DNA from: Candidatus Pelagibacter sp. FZCC0015 | GTDB taxonomy: Bacteria > Pseudomonadota > Alphaproteobacteria > Pelagibacterales > Pelagibacteraceae | DNA length: 64,000 nucleotides | Assembly (NCBI RefSeq): GCF_007833635.1 | Contig: NZ_CP031125.1 | Span: forward strand, 372,001-436,000 | Direction of reading: 5' to 3' | Made by a program: the position numbers and the translations under genes | The notes under the pieces: model-generated | What the model was told of the DNA's origin: nothing | The model's database searches: none | What the model saw: the letters and a program-made list of their open reading frames with translations, nothing else | In this document: one piece after another, positions 44,067 through 58,542 of the stretch | How positions within the stretch are numbered: the stretch's first letter is position 1 | Layout: every line of letters begins with the position of its first letter

Positions 44067-45024
44067 CACAGAACCAGATATTAAAGTTTCACTAAAACAA
44101 ACTTTTGGAATTGATTCAGAAATGGAAGTTGACGCATTTTCAAAAAAAAATGAATACGTTCCTGAGATTGATAAAAACTACAAGTTCGATAGAGATACTA
44201 CTTTAGCTATTATTTCAGGATTTGCATTTAATAAGAGAGTTTTAGTTCAAGGGTATCATGGCACTGGAAAATCTACTCACATTGAGCAAATAGCTGCAAG
44301 ATTAAATTGGCCGTGTATCCGTGTAAATTTAGATAGTCATGTTAGTAGAATTGATTTGATTGGCAAAGATGCGATCGTTCTTAAAGATGGTAAACAAGTA
44401 ACTCAATTTAACGAGGGAATTTTACCATGGTCTATACAAAATCCAGTTGCACTTGTTTTTGATGAATATGATGCTGGTAGACCTGATGTAATGTTTGTAA
44501 TTCAAAGAGTTTTAGAAGCTGAGGGAAATTTTACATTACTAGATAAAAACAAAGTAATTAAACAAAATAAATTTTTTAGATTATTTGCTACTTCAAATAC
44601 TGTTGGACTTGGTGATACGACAGGTCTTTACCATGGTACCCAGCAAATTAACCAAGGTCAGATGGATAGATGGAATATTGTTACTACTTTAAACTATCTA
44701 AGCCTAGATAGAGAAATGGATATTGTTTTGTCTAAAAATAAAAACTTAAATAACGCAAAGGGAAAAGAAAAGGTTGCTAACATGATAAAAGTAGCATCTT
44801 TAACGCGTAAAGGATTTATTGCAGGAGATATTTCAACAGTGATGAGCCCAAGAACGGTGTTACATTGGGCAGAAAATGCAGAGATATTTAAAGACACTGG
44901 TTACGCTTTTAGAGTAACATTTCTTAATAAATGTGATGATATTGAAAAGAATACTATCGCAGAATATTATCAAAGATGTTTTGGTGAAGAATTGCCAGAG
45001 TCTTTGATTAATATTCAAATCTAA
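44050..45024 (+). CDS. cobS: CobS-type AAA+ ATPase (cobaltochelatase-like)
   Basis: MoxR-clade AAA+ ATPase. In cobalamin producers CobS-CobT with CobN insert cobalt. The 324-aa protein, from a TTG start at 44050, has Walker [10 protein letters not shown] (about 74-82), Walker [16 protein letters not shown] (about 136-150), sensor 1 FATSNT and an arginine finger region. No cobN is seen in the window. Overlaps the J-domain gene by 17 nt and cobT by 1 nt, so the pair is co-expressed with a chaperone. Confidence 0.92.
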   Translation: MTPNLNTEPDIKVSLKQTFGIDSEMEVDAFSKKNEYVPEIDKNYKFDRDTTLAIISGFAFNKRVLVQGYHGTGKSTHIEQIAARLNWPCIRVNLDSHVSRIDLIGKDAIVLKDGKQVTQFNEGILPWSIQNPVALVFDEYDAGRPDVMFVIQRVLEAEGNFTLLDKNKVIKQNKFFRLFATSNTVGLGDTTGLYHGTQQINQGQMDRWNIVTTLNYLSLDREMDIVLSKNKNLNNAKGKEKVANMIKVASLTRKGFIAGDISTVMSPRTVLHWAENAEIFKDTGYAFRVTFLNKCDDIEKNTIAEYYQRCFGEELPESLINIQI

Positions 45025-46823
45025 TGAGCACTAAAGAAAATAATTTAAAAGAAAAATTTAAAATTGCTTTAACTTCTACGGCAAAAGTAATTGCTGATGA
45101 TTTTGATTTAAATAAAACAAATTCTGAAGAAAAAAAAATAAAAGAATTTAATTTTCTGGAGATTGATAATTTAAATAGTCCAGCTGATTTTATAAGATTA
45201 CGTGCAGAAACAGACTCCTCTGCTTTGAAAAAAAAATTTTGTAATGAAGCAATTTACAAAAAAAACCTTCCCTCAAATACCTCTTCTAGATCTCTTTATA
45301 ATATCGCTGAAAAAATACGTTATGAGACTCTGGGAGGAAAAATGTTAAAAGGAATTGAGAAAAATTTTCAAGAAAATTATCATCAAATAATAAATCGTAA
45401 ACGCAAAGATCAATTAAAAACTAAAGAAGATGTATCTGTATCAGAGGCATTCGAGTTATATATGCTTAAGAATTTTCATAAAATTAAGCTAAATCCTCTA
45501 GCAACAAAAATGCTTAATTTTTGGGAAAAAGACTTTGAGGACGCTATAGAAAAACATAAAGAATTTTTGCTTAAAAATCTTGAAGATCAAAACATTTATA
45601 GCTCAAAGTTTTCAGAAATATTGGAAGAAATGGATATTTTTCAAAGTGAAGATGAAGATGAAAAAAAAGAGGAAAATCAAGATCAAGGACAAGATAATCC
45701 ATCAAATGAAGATGAAAATAATGACAAAGAAGATAATAAAGATGAAAAAGATGAAAATGTATCTGAAGCTTCACTAGATGCTGACTATAGTGTAGATGAA
45801 TTTAACTTTGACGAACAGCTGTCAGACACAGAGTCAGATGAACAAAGCTCTGAGCAAGTAGCTCAAAAAAAAATAGATAATATAAATTTAGATTATAAAA
45901 TATTTACAACTCAGTTTGATGAGGTTGTAAAAGCTGAAAATCTAGAAAATGCAGATGAAGCGACAAAACTAAGAAAAAATTTAGATCAACAATTAATTGG
46001 CTTTCAAGATATTATAACGAAACTTGCAAATAAACTTCAAAGACAATTGCTTGCAAAACAAAATAGAGCATGGGAATTTGATTTAGAGGAAGGATTATTA
46101 GACAGTTCAAAACTTCCAAGAATTATCATGGATCCATATAATTCTTTATCATTCAAAAAAGAAAAAGATTTAGATTTTAAAGATACAGTAGTGACACTAC
46201 TCATAGACAACTCTGGATCTATGAGAGGAAGACCAATCACTATTGCGGCTATTTGTGCAGATATTTTATCCAGAACGTTAGAAAGGTGCTCTGTTAAAGT
46301 CGAAATTTTAGGCTTCACAACCAAAAACTGGAAGGGCGGACAGAGTAGAGAATTATGGACTAAAAATACCAAACCGAAAACACCAGGAAGATTGAATGAC
46401 CTAAGACATATAATTTACAAAGGAGCAGATACCCATTGGAGACAGGCCAAAAATAATTTGGGACTAATGCTAAAAGAGGGATTGCTCAAAGAGAATATTG
46501 ATGGAGAAGCTATATCGTGGGCCTATAATAGAATTAAAAAGAGAAAAGAAGAAAGAAAAATATTAATGGTTATTTCTGATGGAGCCCCTGTAGATGACTC
46601 AACTCTTTCTGTAAATTCAGGTGACTTTTTAGAAAAACATTTAAAAAAGATTGTGAAGTTTATTGAAAATAAATCAGATATTGAAGTTTTGGCTATAGGA
46701 ATTGGTCATGATGTTTCAAGATATTATAATAAAGCTATAAAAATTACCGACGTAAATGAATTAGGAGATGTTATGATATCTCAATTAAGCTCTTTATTTG
46801 AAACAAAAAACAAATACCACTAA
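45024..46823 (+). CDS. cobT: CobT-type von Willebrand factor A protein
   Basis: Partner of CobS. The 599-aa protein has a helical N-terminal domain (about 1-200), a long acidic linker rich in Glu/Asp/Asn (about 205-285) and a C-terminal VWA domain with the MIDAS motif [10 protein letters not shown] (about 392-401) and [13 protein letters not shown] (about 514-526). This is the CobT architecture. The start overlaps cobS by 1 nt; the stop shares bases with convergent regB (CTAA at 46820-46823). Confidence 0.92.
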   Translation: MSTKENNLKEKFKIALTSTAKVIADDFDLNKTNSEEKKIKEFNFLEIDNLNSPADFIRLRAETDSSALKKKFCNEAIYKKNLPSNTSSRSLYNIAEKIRYETLGGKMLKGIEKNFQENYHQIINRKRKDQLKTKEDVSVSEAFELYMLKNFHKIKLNPLATKMLNFWEKDFEDAIEKHKEFLLKNLEDQNIYSSKFSEILEEMDIFQSEDEDEKKEENQDQGQDNPSNEDENNDKEDNKDEKDENVSEASLDADYSVDEFNFDEQLSDTESDEQSSEQVAQKKIDNINLDYKIFTTQFDEVVKAENLENADEATKLRKNLDQQLIGFQDIITKLANKLQRQLLAKQNRAWEFDLEEGLLDSSKLPRIIMDPYNSLSFKKEKDLDFKDTVVTLLIDNSGSMRGRPITIAAICADILSRTLERCSVKVEILGFTTKNWKGGQSRELWTKNTKPKTPGRLNDLRHIIYKGADTHWRQAKNNLGLMLKEGLLKENIDGEAISWAYNRIKKRKEERKILMVISDGAPVDDSTLSVNSGDFLEKHLKKIVKFIENKSDIEVLAIGIGHDVSRYYNKAIKITDVNELGDVMISQLSSLFETKNKYH

Positions 46824-48100
46824 ATATTAAATAATTCCTTATTCTTCCACCTAATAATAACTTCAGCACCATCACGTGTTTTTGAGTTTCTACAATTGAC
46901 TAATGCAAAATTTTTTTCTAATAAAGTTTTTCCAATAAACAACCCTAGTCCCAAACCCTCTTTAGACTTATCTTTTGAATAATTTGATTTTAAATATGGT
47001 TCTCCAATTTTCGATATAATATCCCGTGGATAACCATTGCCATCATCTTCTACTGTAATTTCTGTAAACTCACTATCGCTTTTTAAATTAATAAAAATAG
47101 AATTTTTGGCAAATTTATTTGCATTTCCTATGAAATTTCTTAACCCATAAACTATTTCAATAGATTTACTTATTTTTTTGGGGTTTGAATCTTGATCAAA
47201 ATTGAAGACAAATTCCTTTTTACTTATTTCCTTAAATGAAGATATAATTTCATGCAAATAATCTCGAATATTAATATCTTTATCAATAAACTCATCTTCT
47301 TCCACAGGATTTAAAGTTAATCTCTTTAAAATTTCATTACATCGCTCGACTTGACTATTCAATAACTCTATATCTTTTTCTAAATCTTTTTGCCCCTTAA
47401 ATTGCTTCATTAAATCATGTGCAATTATTGTTATTGTGGAAAGTGGTGTGCCTAGAGAATGTGCGGCTGCAGCAGCTTGACCACCTAAAGATAAAAGCTC
47501 ATGTTCTTTAGCCATTACCTCTTCCATTTTTCCTAATGCCTCTTTTCTTAGTCTAGATTGTGTTCCAAACGTCATTGCAAAATAATTTAAAAATACTAAA
47601 GCGATAATCAAAGAAGCTGGGATGGAATAATAAAAATAATGATTGTTATGAAAATCACTATTTAAATTAATTGGCAACTCTTGATGATTAAAAGTTAAAA
47701 ATACAATTATAAATATTGTTAAAATTACTAACAAAGTATTTGTTCTTAAGCTTAAATTTGATGAAGAAAAAACACTTGGTATTAATATAAAAATTACAAA
47801 TGGATTAGTTATACCCCCTGACAAATAAAGAAGAACACCTAATTGCAAAATATCTATAAGCAAGAAGATAAAAGCAGATCTATCTGATAATTGTGTTTTT
47901 TTATAAATTAAAATTAAATATAAATTACTTAATATTCCTAAAAATATAACTAAATTTGAGGTAATAAAATCAAAACTAGAATTTAAAAATAAATATACAA
48001 AATTTACTGCAATTAATTGTCCAATAATTCCGATCCATCTTAGAGTGATATAAGTTGATTTTTTAAAAGAATGATATTTTGAAGTTTCAAAGAACTTCAT
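46820..48100 (-). CDS. regB: Redox sensor histidine kinase RegB/PrrB
   Basis: Membrane kinase that controls redox-responsive genes with RegA. The 426-aa protein has about six N-terminal helices, the quinone-sensing GGITNPF motif (95-101), the H-box [12 protein letters not shown] with phospho-acceptor H214, a redox-cysteine candidate C254 in [10 protein letters not shown], and HATPase motifs ([24 protein letters not shown]). These match RegB specifically. regA is not next to it; it lies 2 nt downstream of gyrB and could be co-transcribed with it. Confidence 0.93.
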   Translation of the reverse strand: MKFFETSKYHSFKKSTYITLRWIGIIGQLIAVNFVYLFLNSSFDFITSNLVIFLGILSNLYLILIYKKTQLSDRSAFIFLLIDILQLGVLLYLSGGITNPFVIFILIPSVFSSSNLSLRTNTLLVILTIFIIVFLTFNHQELPINLNSDFHNNHYFYYSIPASLIIALVFLNYFAMTFGTQSRLRKEALGKMEEVMAKEHELLSLGGQAAAAAHSLGTPLSTITIIAHDLMKQFKGQKDLEKDIELLNSQVERCNEILKRLTLNPVEEDEFIDKDINIRDYLHEIISSFKEISKKEFVFNFDQDSNPKKISKSIEIVYGLRNFIGNANKFAKNSIFINLKSDSEFTEITVEDDGNGYPRDIISKIGEPYLKSNYSKDKSKEGLGLGLFIGKTLLEKNFALVNCRNSKTRDGAEVIIRWKNKELFNI

Positions 48101-48102
48101 TT

Positions 48103-50169
<2,067 letters not shown>

Positions 50170-50201
50170 TTAATTTTTGGAAAAAGAAAATTATAACATT
50201 T

Positions 50202-50231
50202 TTTATAGAAATTACTTATTTATCTTAACAA
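50202..50231 (-). promoter_or_regulatory. Possible promoter upstream of gyrB
   Basis: On the minus strand TTGTTA (50226-50231) and TATAAA (50202-50207) are 18 bp apart, about 36 bp upstream of the gyrB start and downstream of tRNA-Ser. A plausible sigma70 match in an AT-rich gap. Confidence 0.3.
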
Positions 50232-50280
50232 AAAAACTGTAAAATGCTTAAATTACCCCTGAAAAATAAAGCTTATTTGA

Positions 50281-50370
50281 TGGCGGAGAGGATGGGATTC
50301 GAACCCATGAAAGAATTGCTCCTTTACACGCTTTCCAAGCGTGCGCCTTCAACCACTCGGCCACCTCTCC
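50281..50370 (-). tRNA. tRNA-Ser (GGA)
   Basis: Class II tRNA of 90 nt including encoded CCA: acceptor GGAGAGG/CCTCTCC, anticodon stem CACGC/GCGTG with loop TTGGAAA (anticodon GGA, Ser), a long variable arm (TAAAGGAGCAATTCTTTCA region) and a canonical T-arm with TTCGAAT. It lies between the GT2 gene (18-nt gap) and gyrB on the same strand. Confidence 0.96.
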
Positions 50371-50388
50371 TAATATAAAGCAAAAAAA

Positions 50389-51224
50389 TTAATTTATTTT
50401 AGAATAAGGTCTATAAGAAGACTTCCGTAAAATAAAAGAATTCAACAAGCCTAATAATCTCATTTTATAAATTATTTTTTTTTTATTATTAAAAATAAAC
50501 ATATAAAATAAATACTTTATAAATGTAGAAAAAAAATGGGGAAGTAATTTAATTAAAGCAAAAATAAATCCATAATGTTTTTTAGTAAAATAAAATTTAG
50601 ACCACATCCAATGCCAATTTCTAGATTTCTCTATCTCGAGGTCTTGAATATTACTATGAGAATTACCTCCAAAATGATCTATTTTAACATTGACTAAAAT
50701 TATTCTTCCACCATTTTTTTTTATATTCAAACAAAGATCTGTCTCCTCCAGATATAAAAAAAAGTTTTCGTCAAAAAGATTTCCAAATAAATAATTTTTA
50801 TTCAAAAACATTGCAAATCCTTTTACGTGATCTACTTCTATTACTTCTTTTCCATCAAATCTATTACTTTTTTGATCATGATTTTCTAGAACTGATGCTA
50901 TGGAAAAGTTTTCTTTTTTTATTTTAGAAAGAAATAAATCTAAATTTTTTTTTGATAAAAAAGTATCAGGATTAATTATAAAAATATAGTTTGTTTTTGA
51001 TTTTGAAATACCAATATTGTTAGCTCTTCCATATCCAATATTTTCTTCCATTACAAAACATTCTAGATTCTGAAAATTTTTCTTTAATTCATTTTTAAGA
51101 TTAAAGTTACCAGAATTTTCAATAATTATTTTTGGTGAAATTTCAGGCAACTCACTCAAACATTTAAAAATAATCTTTTCACTTTTAAAAGTAGTAATAA
51201 CAAATGTTATTTCACTATAATTTA

Positions 51225-51228
<4 letters not shown>
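50389..51228 (-). CDS. Family 2 glycosyltransferase
   Basis: Cytoplasmic GT-A fold sugar transferase of 279 aa from ATG 51228 (ATGA overlap with the GT17 gene; another ATG is 9 nt upstream). It has the start ITFVITTFKSE, the IIIENSGN strand, GRANNIGISKSKTNYIFIINPD (the last D in the nucleotide-sugar/metal DxD position, about 78-99) and FFLYLEETDLC (about 167-177). These features match rhamnosyltransferase-like GT2 enzymes. Probably acts on surface polysaccharide; acceptor unknown. Confidence 0.88.
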
Positions 51229-52042
<814 letters not shown>

Positions 52043-52046
<4 letters not shown>

Positions 52047-53854
52047 TTTTTTTCACCACTGATTTTCAAAACGCCAATAAAAGCTTCTTGCGGAATTTCT
52101 ACTCTACCAAATTGTTTAGATCTAGCTTTACCTTTTTTTTGTTTTTCTAAAAGTTTTCTCTTTCTGTCTGTTGCACCACCGCCGTGAATCTTTGTCAACA
52201 CATCCTTTTTGAAACCCTTTATTGTTTCTCTAGCAATAATTTTTCCTCCTATTGCTGCCTGAACAGGAATCATAAAATTATGTCTTGGTATTAAATCCTT
52301 TAATTTTTCACAAACTTCTCTTCCAGTTTTTTGTGCAAAGTCTTTATGTATCATCATCGCTAAAGCATCAACTGGTTCTCCATTGACTAGAATACCAAGT
52401 TTAACTAAATCTCCCTCCCTATGCTTTATAATTTCATAGTCAAAACTAGCATAGCCACTAGTCATAGATTTAAGTCTATCATTAAAATCAAAAACAACTT
52501 CATTCAATGGTAACTCATAATTCACTACAGCTCTATTACCTGAGTAACTTAAATTAGTCTGAATCCCTCTTTTATCCTGACACATTTTTATAATCGAGCC
52601 TAAATATTGGTCAGGAGTAATGATTGTTGCTTTTATCCATGGCTCTTCGATATATTTTATTACAGTTGGATCAGGTAAACTTGATGGATTTTGAAGATCG
52701 ATTATGTTTCCATTGTTAAGATGAACTTTATAAACAACACCAGGTGTAGTAGTTAATAAATTAACGTCAAATTCTCTTTCTAGTCTTTCTGTGACTATTT
52801 CCAAATGAAGTAATCCTAAAAATCCACATCTAAAACCTAAACCTAAAGCAGATGATGATTCTGGATCAAATGAAAAACTAGCATCATTCAATTGTAATTT
52901 AGCTAAACCGTCTTTAAGTTTTTGAAACTCAGAACTGTCTACTGGAAACAGCCCACAGAACACTACTGGCTTACTTGGTTTAAATCCTGGCAAAGCATCT
53001 TTTAAAGGTTTTGAAGCATCACAAATCGTATCTCCCACTTTTGTTTCAGACAAAACTTTAATTCCTGTTGTAATAAATCCAATTTCACCTGTTTTTAGTT
53101 CATTTATGTCTACTGGCTTTGGCGTAAAAACCCCAACTTTTTCAACAATATACTCCTGATTAGTAGACATCATTTTTATTTTCATGTGTTTTGAAAGTTT
53201 TCCATCTATCACTCTTACTAAAATCACTACACCTAAATATGTATCATACCAGCTATCAACCAATAAACATTTCAGATCTGCGGAACTTTCCCCTTTTGGA
53301 GCTGGTAATGTTGTAATAATTTGCTCTAAAATATCTTCTATTCCTTCTCCAGTTTTACCTGAACACGGAATTGCATTTTCGGTATCAATTCCAATAACTT
53401 CCTCTATTTGTTTTTTTGTTCTATCTAAATCTGATGCAGGTAAATCAACCTTATTTAAAACTGGTACTATCTCATGGTTGGTATCTAAAGCTTGGTAAAC
53501 ATTTGCTAAAGTTTGAGCTTCTACCCCTTGTGTACTATCTACGATCAAAATTGAACCTTCACATGCATATAAAGATCTACTTACTTCATAACTAAAATCT
53601 ACATGGCCTGGTGTATCAATAATATTTAAAATATAATTTTTTCCATTTTTAGCTTTATAATTCAATTTTACAGTTTGAGCTTTGATTGTGATTCCTCTTT
53701 CACGTTCAATATCCATAGAATCTAAAACTTGTGCTTTCATCTCTCTTTCAGTTAATCCACCACAACTATGAATAATTCTATCAGCTATAGTAGATTTTCC
53801 ATGATCAATATGCGCAATGATTGCAAAATTTCTTATATTATCAATTGTACTCAT
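52043..53854 (-). CDS. lepA: Elongation factor 4
   Basis: Ribosome-bound GTPase that back-translocates or rescues stalled ribosomes. From ATG 53854 the protein is 603 aa, with G1 AHIDHGKST (about 14-22), G2/G3 ([17 protein letters not shown]), G4 NKVD and the LepA-specific C-terminal domain [20 protein letters not shown]. Follows pheT by 7 nt and overlaps the GT17 gene by 4 nt. Confidence 0.97.
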
Positions 53855-53861
53855 TATTTTT

Positions 53862-56270
53862 TTAGGAACGGATTTTAGCACCAGTTTTATTTTCAACTGT
53901 TTCTATTATCAAATTATTAATTTTTTCTAAATCATTATCCGTTAAAGTTTTTTCCAATGATTGAATTGTTACACTGATAGCAATTGATTTTTGATTTTCA
54001 GGAATATTATCTCCTTCGTATACGTCGAAAACCTTAACATTTGAAATTAAATTTTTATCAATATTTGATATTACACCTACTAAATCTTGCACACTTATTT
54101 TTTTATCAACAATAAATGCAAAATCTCTTTCAGATTTTTGGAAATCGGATACTGAATATTTTGGTTTTTGATCTTTTAAAGATTTTTTTGGCAGTTTTAA
54201 ATTATCTAGAAACATTTCAAATCCTACTAAAGACTCTGTTTTAATATCTAGTGTTTTGATAATGTTTGGATGAATTTCACCAAAATAAGCAGCTACCTTA
54301 TCTTTTCCCTTATTTAAAAAAACTCTACCTGATTTTCCTGGATGATAATAACTAGGGCTTTCATCATCAATATAAAATTTTTCTGAATCATAACCAGCTT
54401 CTACTAAAGTTTGTATAACGTCTCTTTTGATATCAAAAACATCTATATTTCTCTCTTTTTCAATCCATGAAAGTCTAGATTTTTTCCCAGCCGACAAACC
54501 ACAAACAACTGTATTTTGAGCTCCAGGTTGTGAACCATAAAATATTGGTCCTATTTCAAATATTGATAAATCTTTAATTCCTCTATCTAAGTTTTTGCTC
54601 ATGTACATCACTAAATTTGAAAAAATAGAATTTCTTAATACTCCCAACTCAGAGCTAATTGGATTTACAATTTTTATTTCTTTATTGTCCTCTTTAAAGT
54701 GATCATTATATTTTGAATCTGTAAAAGACCAAGTAATAGCTTCCAGATACCCTTTAGATGCTACTGCTCTTTGAAGAAAATGAAATAACTTTTGAGTTGG
54801 ATTTAAAGTATTTTTTGATCTTTCTTTATTAGGATTTTCTATTTTTATTTTTTCATAGCCACTAATTCTTACAAGTTCCTCAACTATATCAATTTCTTGA
54901 ACGATATCTGGTCTCCAAGATGGAACTGATAATTTAAAAAATTTTTTTTCTTTTTTTAATTTAAAACCAAGTTTTTCTAAGATTTCAATCATTTCCTTAG
55001 TTGAAATTTTAAAACCAGTAATTTTTTCAAACATTTTAGGTTCAAATTTTATGACTTTGTTTTTATAAGATTCAATTTTTTGAATATCTATTTTACTAAT
55101 TTCACCACCACAAATTTCCTTAATTAAAAAGGCTGCTTTATTTAATCCAACTTCAATAGATAACTGATCAATACCTCTTTCAAATCTAAATTTAGCATCT
55201 GTATCGATATTCAATTTTTTAGCAGTTTTTCTAATTGATCTTGGGTCAAAATAAGCAGATTCTAATAGAACATTTTTTGTATCTAACTCTGTACCAGATC
55301 TTGTTCCTCCAATAATTCCTCCCAGGCCTAAAACACCTTTGTTATCACTTATCACACACATTCCATCATCTAGTTTATAATTTTTATGATCTAGAGCAGT
55401 AAATTCTTCTCCTGATTTTGAATTTCTAACAATTATTCCCTTATCAATTTTATCAGCATCATATGCGTGCAAAGGACGATTAATATCAATCATGACATAA
55501 TTTGTAATATCTACAATTGCAGATATTGGCTTTTGGCCTATAGAAATTAATTTATCTTTCAGCCATTTAGGACTTTCTGTATTTTTGACGTTTGTTATCA
55601 AGCAGCTGCCAAAAGACAAACAGCCTTGATTTTTTTCTTTTGTTATTTTTACTTTTAAGGTTTGTTTTTTATTAGATTTAATTTTTTTATCTTTTTCTTG
55701 TTTTAAGTTTCCAAAACCTGCGGCTGATAAATCTCTTGCTATCCCCCGAACACCAAGACAGTCTGGTCTATTTGGTGTAATTGATAAATCGATAAGATTA
55801 GAACTTGGTTTAGAAAAATAACTTTTTCCAATATTTTTTGCATATTTCAAAGATGATAATTCAGTAATTCCGTCACTTTCATCTGATAAATTCAATTCAG
55901 ATTCAGAACAAAGCATTCCATAAGATGTAACATCTCGTATTTTAGCAACAACAAGTTTAGTTTTGTTTTTTGGGATTATTGCACCTGGTGGAGCATACAC
56001 AGTAATAAGGCCCTCTCTTGCATTTGCAGCCCCACAAACAACTTTTTTGATTTCATTGTTACCAACATCAACATCGCAAACTTTAAGCCTGTCTGCGTTT
56101 GGGTGTTTTTCTGTTTTAATGATTTTTGCTACTCTAAATAAGTCTAATCCTTCAGATAAATTTTCTATACTCTCAACCTCAAGACCTATGTCTGTTAGTT
56201 TCTCAAGAAGTTTATCTTCTTTAGCACTTATTTTTAAATGATCTTTTAACCAATCATATGTAATCTTCAT
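53862..56270 (-). CDS. pheT: Phenylalanyl-tRNA synthetase beta subunit
   Basis: Large subunit of the alpha2-beta2 PheRS. The 802-aa protein has the N-terminal tRNA-binding OB domain (about 40-150, [14 protein letters not shown] and [11 protein letters not shown]), B3/B4 editing (ALDHKNY...), B5 ([19 protein letters not shown]), the inactive catalytic-like module and the C-terminal FDX-ACB domain (about 705-800, [14 protein letters not shown]). It overlaps pheS by 4 nt. Length is normal. Confidence 0.97.
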   Translation of the reverse strand: MKITYDWLKDHLKISAKEDKLLEKLTDIGLEVESIENLSEGLDLFRVAKIIKTEKHPNADRLKVCDVDVGNNEIKKVVCGAANAREGLITVYAPPGAIIPKNKTKLVVAKIRDVTSYGMLCSESELNLSDESDGITELSSLKYAKNIGKSYFSKPSSNLIDLSITPNRPDCLGVRGIARDLSAAGFGNLKQEKDKKIKSNKKQTLKVKITKEKNQGCLSFGSCLITNVKNTESPKWLKDKLISIGQKPISAIVDITNYVMIDINRPLHAYDADKIDKGIIVRNSKSGEEFTALDHKNYKLDDGMCVISDNKGVLGLGGIIGGTRSGTELDTKNVLLESAYFDPRSIRKTAKKLNIDTDAKFRFERGIDQLSIEVGLNKAAFLIKEICGGEISKIDIQKIESYKNKVIKFEPKMFEKITGFKISTKEMIEILEKLGFKLKKEKKFFKLSVPSWRPDIVQEIDIVEELVRISGYEKIKIENPNKERSKNTLNPTQKLFHFLQRAVASKGYLEAITWSFTDSKYNDHFKEDNKEIKIVNPISSELGVLRNSIFSNLVMYMSKNLDRGIKDLSIFEIGPIFYGSQPGAQNTVVCGLSAGKKSRLSWIEKERNIDVFDIKRDVIQTLVEAGYDSEKFYIDDESPSYYHPGKSGRVFLNKGKDKVAAYFGEIHPNIIKTLDIKTESLVGFEMFLDNLKLPKKSLKDQKPKYSVSDFQKSERDFAFIVDKKISVQDLVGVISNIDKNLISNVKVFDVYEGDNIPENQKSIAISVTIQSLEKTLTDNDLEKINNLIIETVENKTGAKIRS

Positions 56271-57334
56271 CTGCTTAAACCTCTGTAATTTGAAGGAACA
56301 TCAAGCGGATCAAAACCAAAATGATTTAGCCATCTGTAATCACAATCGAAAAACGCTCTTAAATCATTAATGCCGTATTTAAGCATTGCTAATCGGTCTA
56401 TACCTATGCCAAAGGCATATCCTTGATATTTAGAAGGATCTACTTTTACATTTCTTAAAACATTAGGATGCACCATGCCACAGCCTAAAATTTCAAGCCA
56501 CTTATCTCCTTCTCCGATAATTATTTTGCCATCTTTTATTTCATAACCAATATCAACTTCTGCAGATGGCTCTGTAAATGGAAAATGACTAGGTCTAAAT
56601 CTCATTTTAATTTTTTCGACTTCAAAAAATTCTTTAATAAAATAATTCAAGCATCCTTTTAAATGCCCCATATTAATATTTGTATCAATATGCAAACCTT
56701 CTACTTGATGAAACATTGGTGCGTGTGTTTGATCACTATCAGATCTATAAGTTCTCCCAGGAGCAATGATCTTAAATGGAGGTTTGTCTTTTAGCATAGT
56801 TCTAATTTGAACTGGTGAAGTATGAGTTCGTAACAAAACTTCTTTGTTTTCATCTAAGTAAAATGTATCATGCATATCTCTTGCTGGATGATTGTCCGGT
56901 GTGTTTAAAGCAGTAAAGTTGTTATATTCATTTTCAACATCAGGGCCCTCCTCAACACTAAATCCTATTTCAGAGAAAATAGATGAAATTTCATCAATAG
57001 TTTGTGATACCGGATGAACTTTTCCTCTAACAAATGGTCTTTCAGGTAAAGTTATATCAACTTTTTCCTTTTCTAATTTTTCGTTTATCTTTTTTCCTTC
57101 TATCTCGTTAATTTTAGAAGTTATCAAATTCTGAAGCTCATCTTTAACTTGATTTAAATCCGATGCAAATTTTTTTCTATCAGTCTCTGGAATTGACCCT
57201 ATTGTTTTAAATTTTGATGAAATTAAACCATTTTTACCAAAGAGATCGGTTTTGATTTCGTTTATTTGATCAATGCTTAAATCATTTTCTAGTTTTGATA
57301 TAAACTGATCTCTAATATTTTTTATCTCTGACAT
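56267..57334 (-). CDS. pheS: Phenylalanyl-tRNA synthetase alpha subunit
   Basis: Catalytic subunit. The 355-aa protein has an N-terminal coiled coil (about 1-85), motif 2 in [35 protein letters not shown] (about 198-218), and motif 3 [18 protein letters not shown]. Standard PheS length. Located between rplT (43-bp gap) and pheT, the universal thrS-infC-rpmI-rplT-pheS-pheT order. Confidence 0.97.
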   Translation of the reverse strand: MSEIKNIRDQFISKLENDLSIDQINEIKTDLFGKNGLISSKFKTIGSIPETDRKKFASDLNQVKDELQNLITSKINEIEGKKINEKLEKEKVDITLPERPFVRGKVHPVSQTIDEISSIFSEIGFSVEEGPDVENEYNNFTALNTPDNHPARDMHDTFYLDENKEVLLRTHTSPVQIRTMLKDKPPFKIIAPGRTYRSDSDQTHAPMFHQVEGLHIDTNINMGHLKGCLNYFIKEFFEVEKIKMRFRPSHFPFTEPSAEVDIGYEIKDGKIIIGEGDKWLEILGCGMVHPNVLRNVKVDPSKYQGYAFGIGIDRLAMLKYGINDLRAFFDCDYRWLNHFGFDPLDVPSNYRGLSR

Positions 57335-57377
57335 ATTAGTAGATTATTTCCTTAAGAAATAAAAACAATAGTGAAGA

Positions 57378-57734
57378 TTAATTTAAAGCTGATTGAGCTT
57401 TTTGTACAATTGTTTTAAATGCTTCTGGGCTATCGTAAGCAATTTCAGCAAGAATTTTTCTATCTATTGCAATACCACATTTATTTAATCCATTGATAAA
57501 TTTTGAATAAGTTAAGCCTTCAGCTCTTACTCCAGCATTGATTCTCTGTATCCACAATGATTTAAAATCTCTTTTTTTATTTCTTCTGTCTCTGTAAGCG
57601 TATTGCATGGATTTTTCCATAGCTTGCTTAGCTACTCTAATGGTATTTTTTCTTCTGCCCCATTGACCCTTTACAGCTTTTAAAACTTTTTTATGTTTAG
57701 CTTTACTAGTTACACCTCTTTTAACTCTTGCCAT
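57378..57734 (-). CDS. rplT: 50S ribosomal protein L20
   Basis: Early 23S rRNA assembly protein. The 118-aa sequence starts [19 protein letters not shown] and contains [23 protein letters not shown]. Length and position are standard. In E. coli L20 represses the rpmI-rplT message; nothing conclusive of such a pseudoknot is visible in the short upstream gap here. Follows rpmI with a 2-nt gap. Confidence 0.98.
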   Translation of the reverse strand: MARVKRGVTSKAKHKKVLKAVKGQWGRRKNTIRVAKQAMEKSMQYAYRDRRNKKRDFKSLWIQRINAGVRAEGLTYSKFINGLNKCGIAIDRKILAEIAYDSPEAFKTIVQKAQSALN

Positions 57735-57736
57735 TA

Positions 57737-57943
57737 TTAACCTCTTAAACTGTAAGGCATGTATGACTTAACAATTTTTCCATCTTGTTTAGACAATGTT
57801 GTAGTGCCTCTAAGTTTTCTTATTTGTGAATTCGTTCTTTTGATCATGCCATGTCTTTTACCTGCTTGAGCAGAAATAACTTTACCCTTAGCGGATATTT
57901 TAAATCTTTTTTTTGCTGAGCTTTTTGTTTTTAGTTTTGGCAT
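57737..57943 (-). CDS. rpmI: 50S ribosomal protein L35
   Basis: The 68-aa basic protein begins [15 protein letters not shown], the L35 signature, with [17 protein letters not shown] following. Between infC (53-bp gap) and rplT. Length is standard (64-67 aa). Confidence 0.97.
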   Translation of the reverse strand: MPKLKTKSSAKKRFKISAKGKVISAQAGKRHGMIKRTNSQIRKLRGTTTLSKQDGKIVKSYMPYSLRG

Positions 57944-57996
57944 AATTCTGCGGACTTATACAAAGAAAGATATAATTTTACAACCTCTATTAAAGC

Positions 57997-58542
57997 TTAT
58001 AAAGGCTGAATTACCATGATCATTTGCTTCCCATCAAACTTGGGATGCAATTCTACCTTGCCAATATCCTTCATATCTTCTTTAATTTTACCCATTAGTT
58101 CATTTCCTAGATGGGAATGCTGAAGCTCTCTACCTTTAAATCTTATAGTAAATTTGACCTTATCTCCTTTAGCTATAAATTTTTTAGCATTTTTGACTTT
58201 AAACTCATAATCATGAGTTTCAGTAACAGGTCTCATTTTAATTTCTTTTAAAGAAACAATTTTTTGTTTTTTCTTTGCAAGATTAGCTTTTTTCTGAGCA
58301 TCATACTTATATTTACCCATGTCCATTATTTTACATACAGGGGGATTTGCGTTAGGTGCTATTTCAATTAAATCTAAACCTTGATTTTTTGCCATGGAAA
58401 TAGCTTCATTGGTATTCATCACTCCAAGATTTTCTCCATCACTTGCTATAACCTGAACATCAGGAGAAGAAATTCTATTATTTGATCTTGGACCTCTGTC
58501 CTTAGTTCTTCTTTGAAAATAATTTTGTTTGAAGTCTGCCAC
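57997..58542 (-). CDS. infC: Translation initiation factor IF-3 (GTG start)
   Basis: Anti-association and initiator-fidelity factor. The 181-aa protein has the N-terminal domain (NNRISSPDVQVIASDGENLGV) and the C-terminal domain with KIMDMGKYKYDAQKK, the family signature, and VKFTIRFKGRELQH. The start codon is GTG, directly abutting the thrS stop; no ATG or AUU alternative exists between the stop and the conserved region. E. coli infC uses AUU for autocontrol; GTG here would not provide the same discrimination. Confidence 0.96.
   Translation of the reverse strand: MADFKQNYFQRRTKDRGPRSNNRISSPDVQVIASDGENLGVMNTNEAISMAKNQGLDLIEIAPNANPPVCKIMDMGKYKYDAQKKANLAKKKQKIVSLKEIKMRPVTETHDYEFKVKNAKKFIAKGDKVKFTIRFKGRELQHSHLGNELMGKIKEDMKDIGKVELHPKFDGKQMIMVIQPL

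Noticed and set aside
45571..45777. Lys/Met-rich and His-rich frames across the acidic linker of CobT
   Set aside because: These are frame-shifted readings of the GAA/GAT-rich linker and have no start signal or family.
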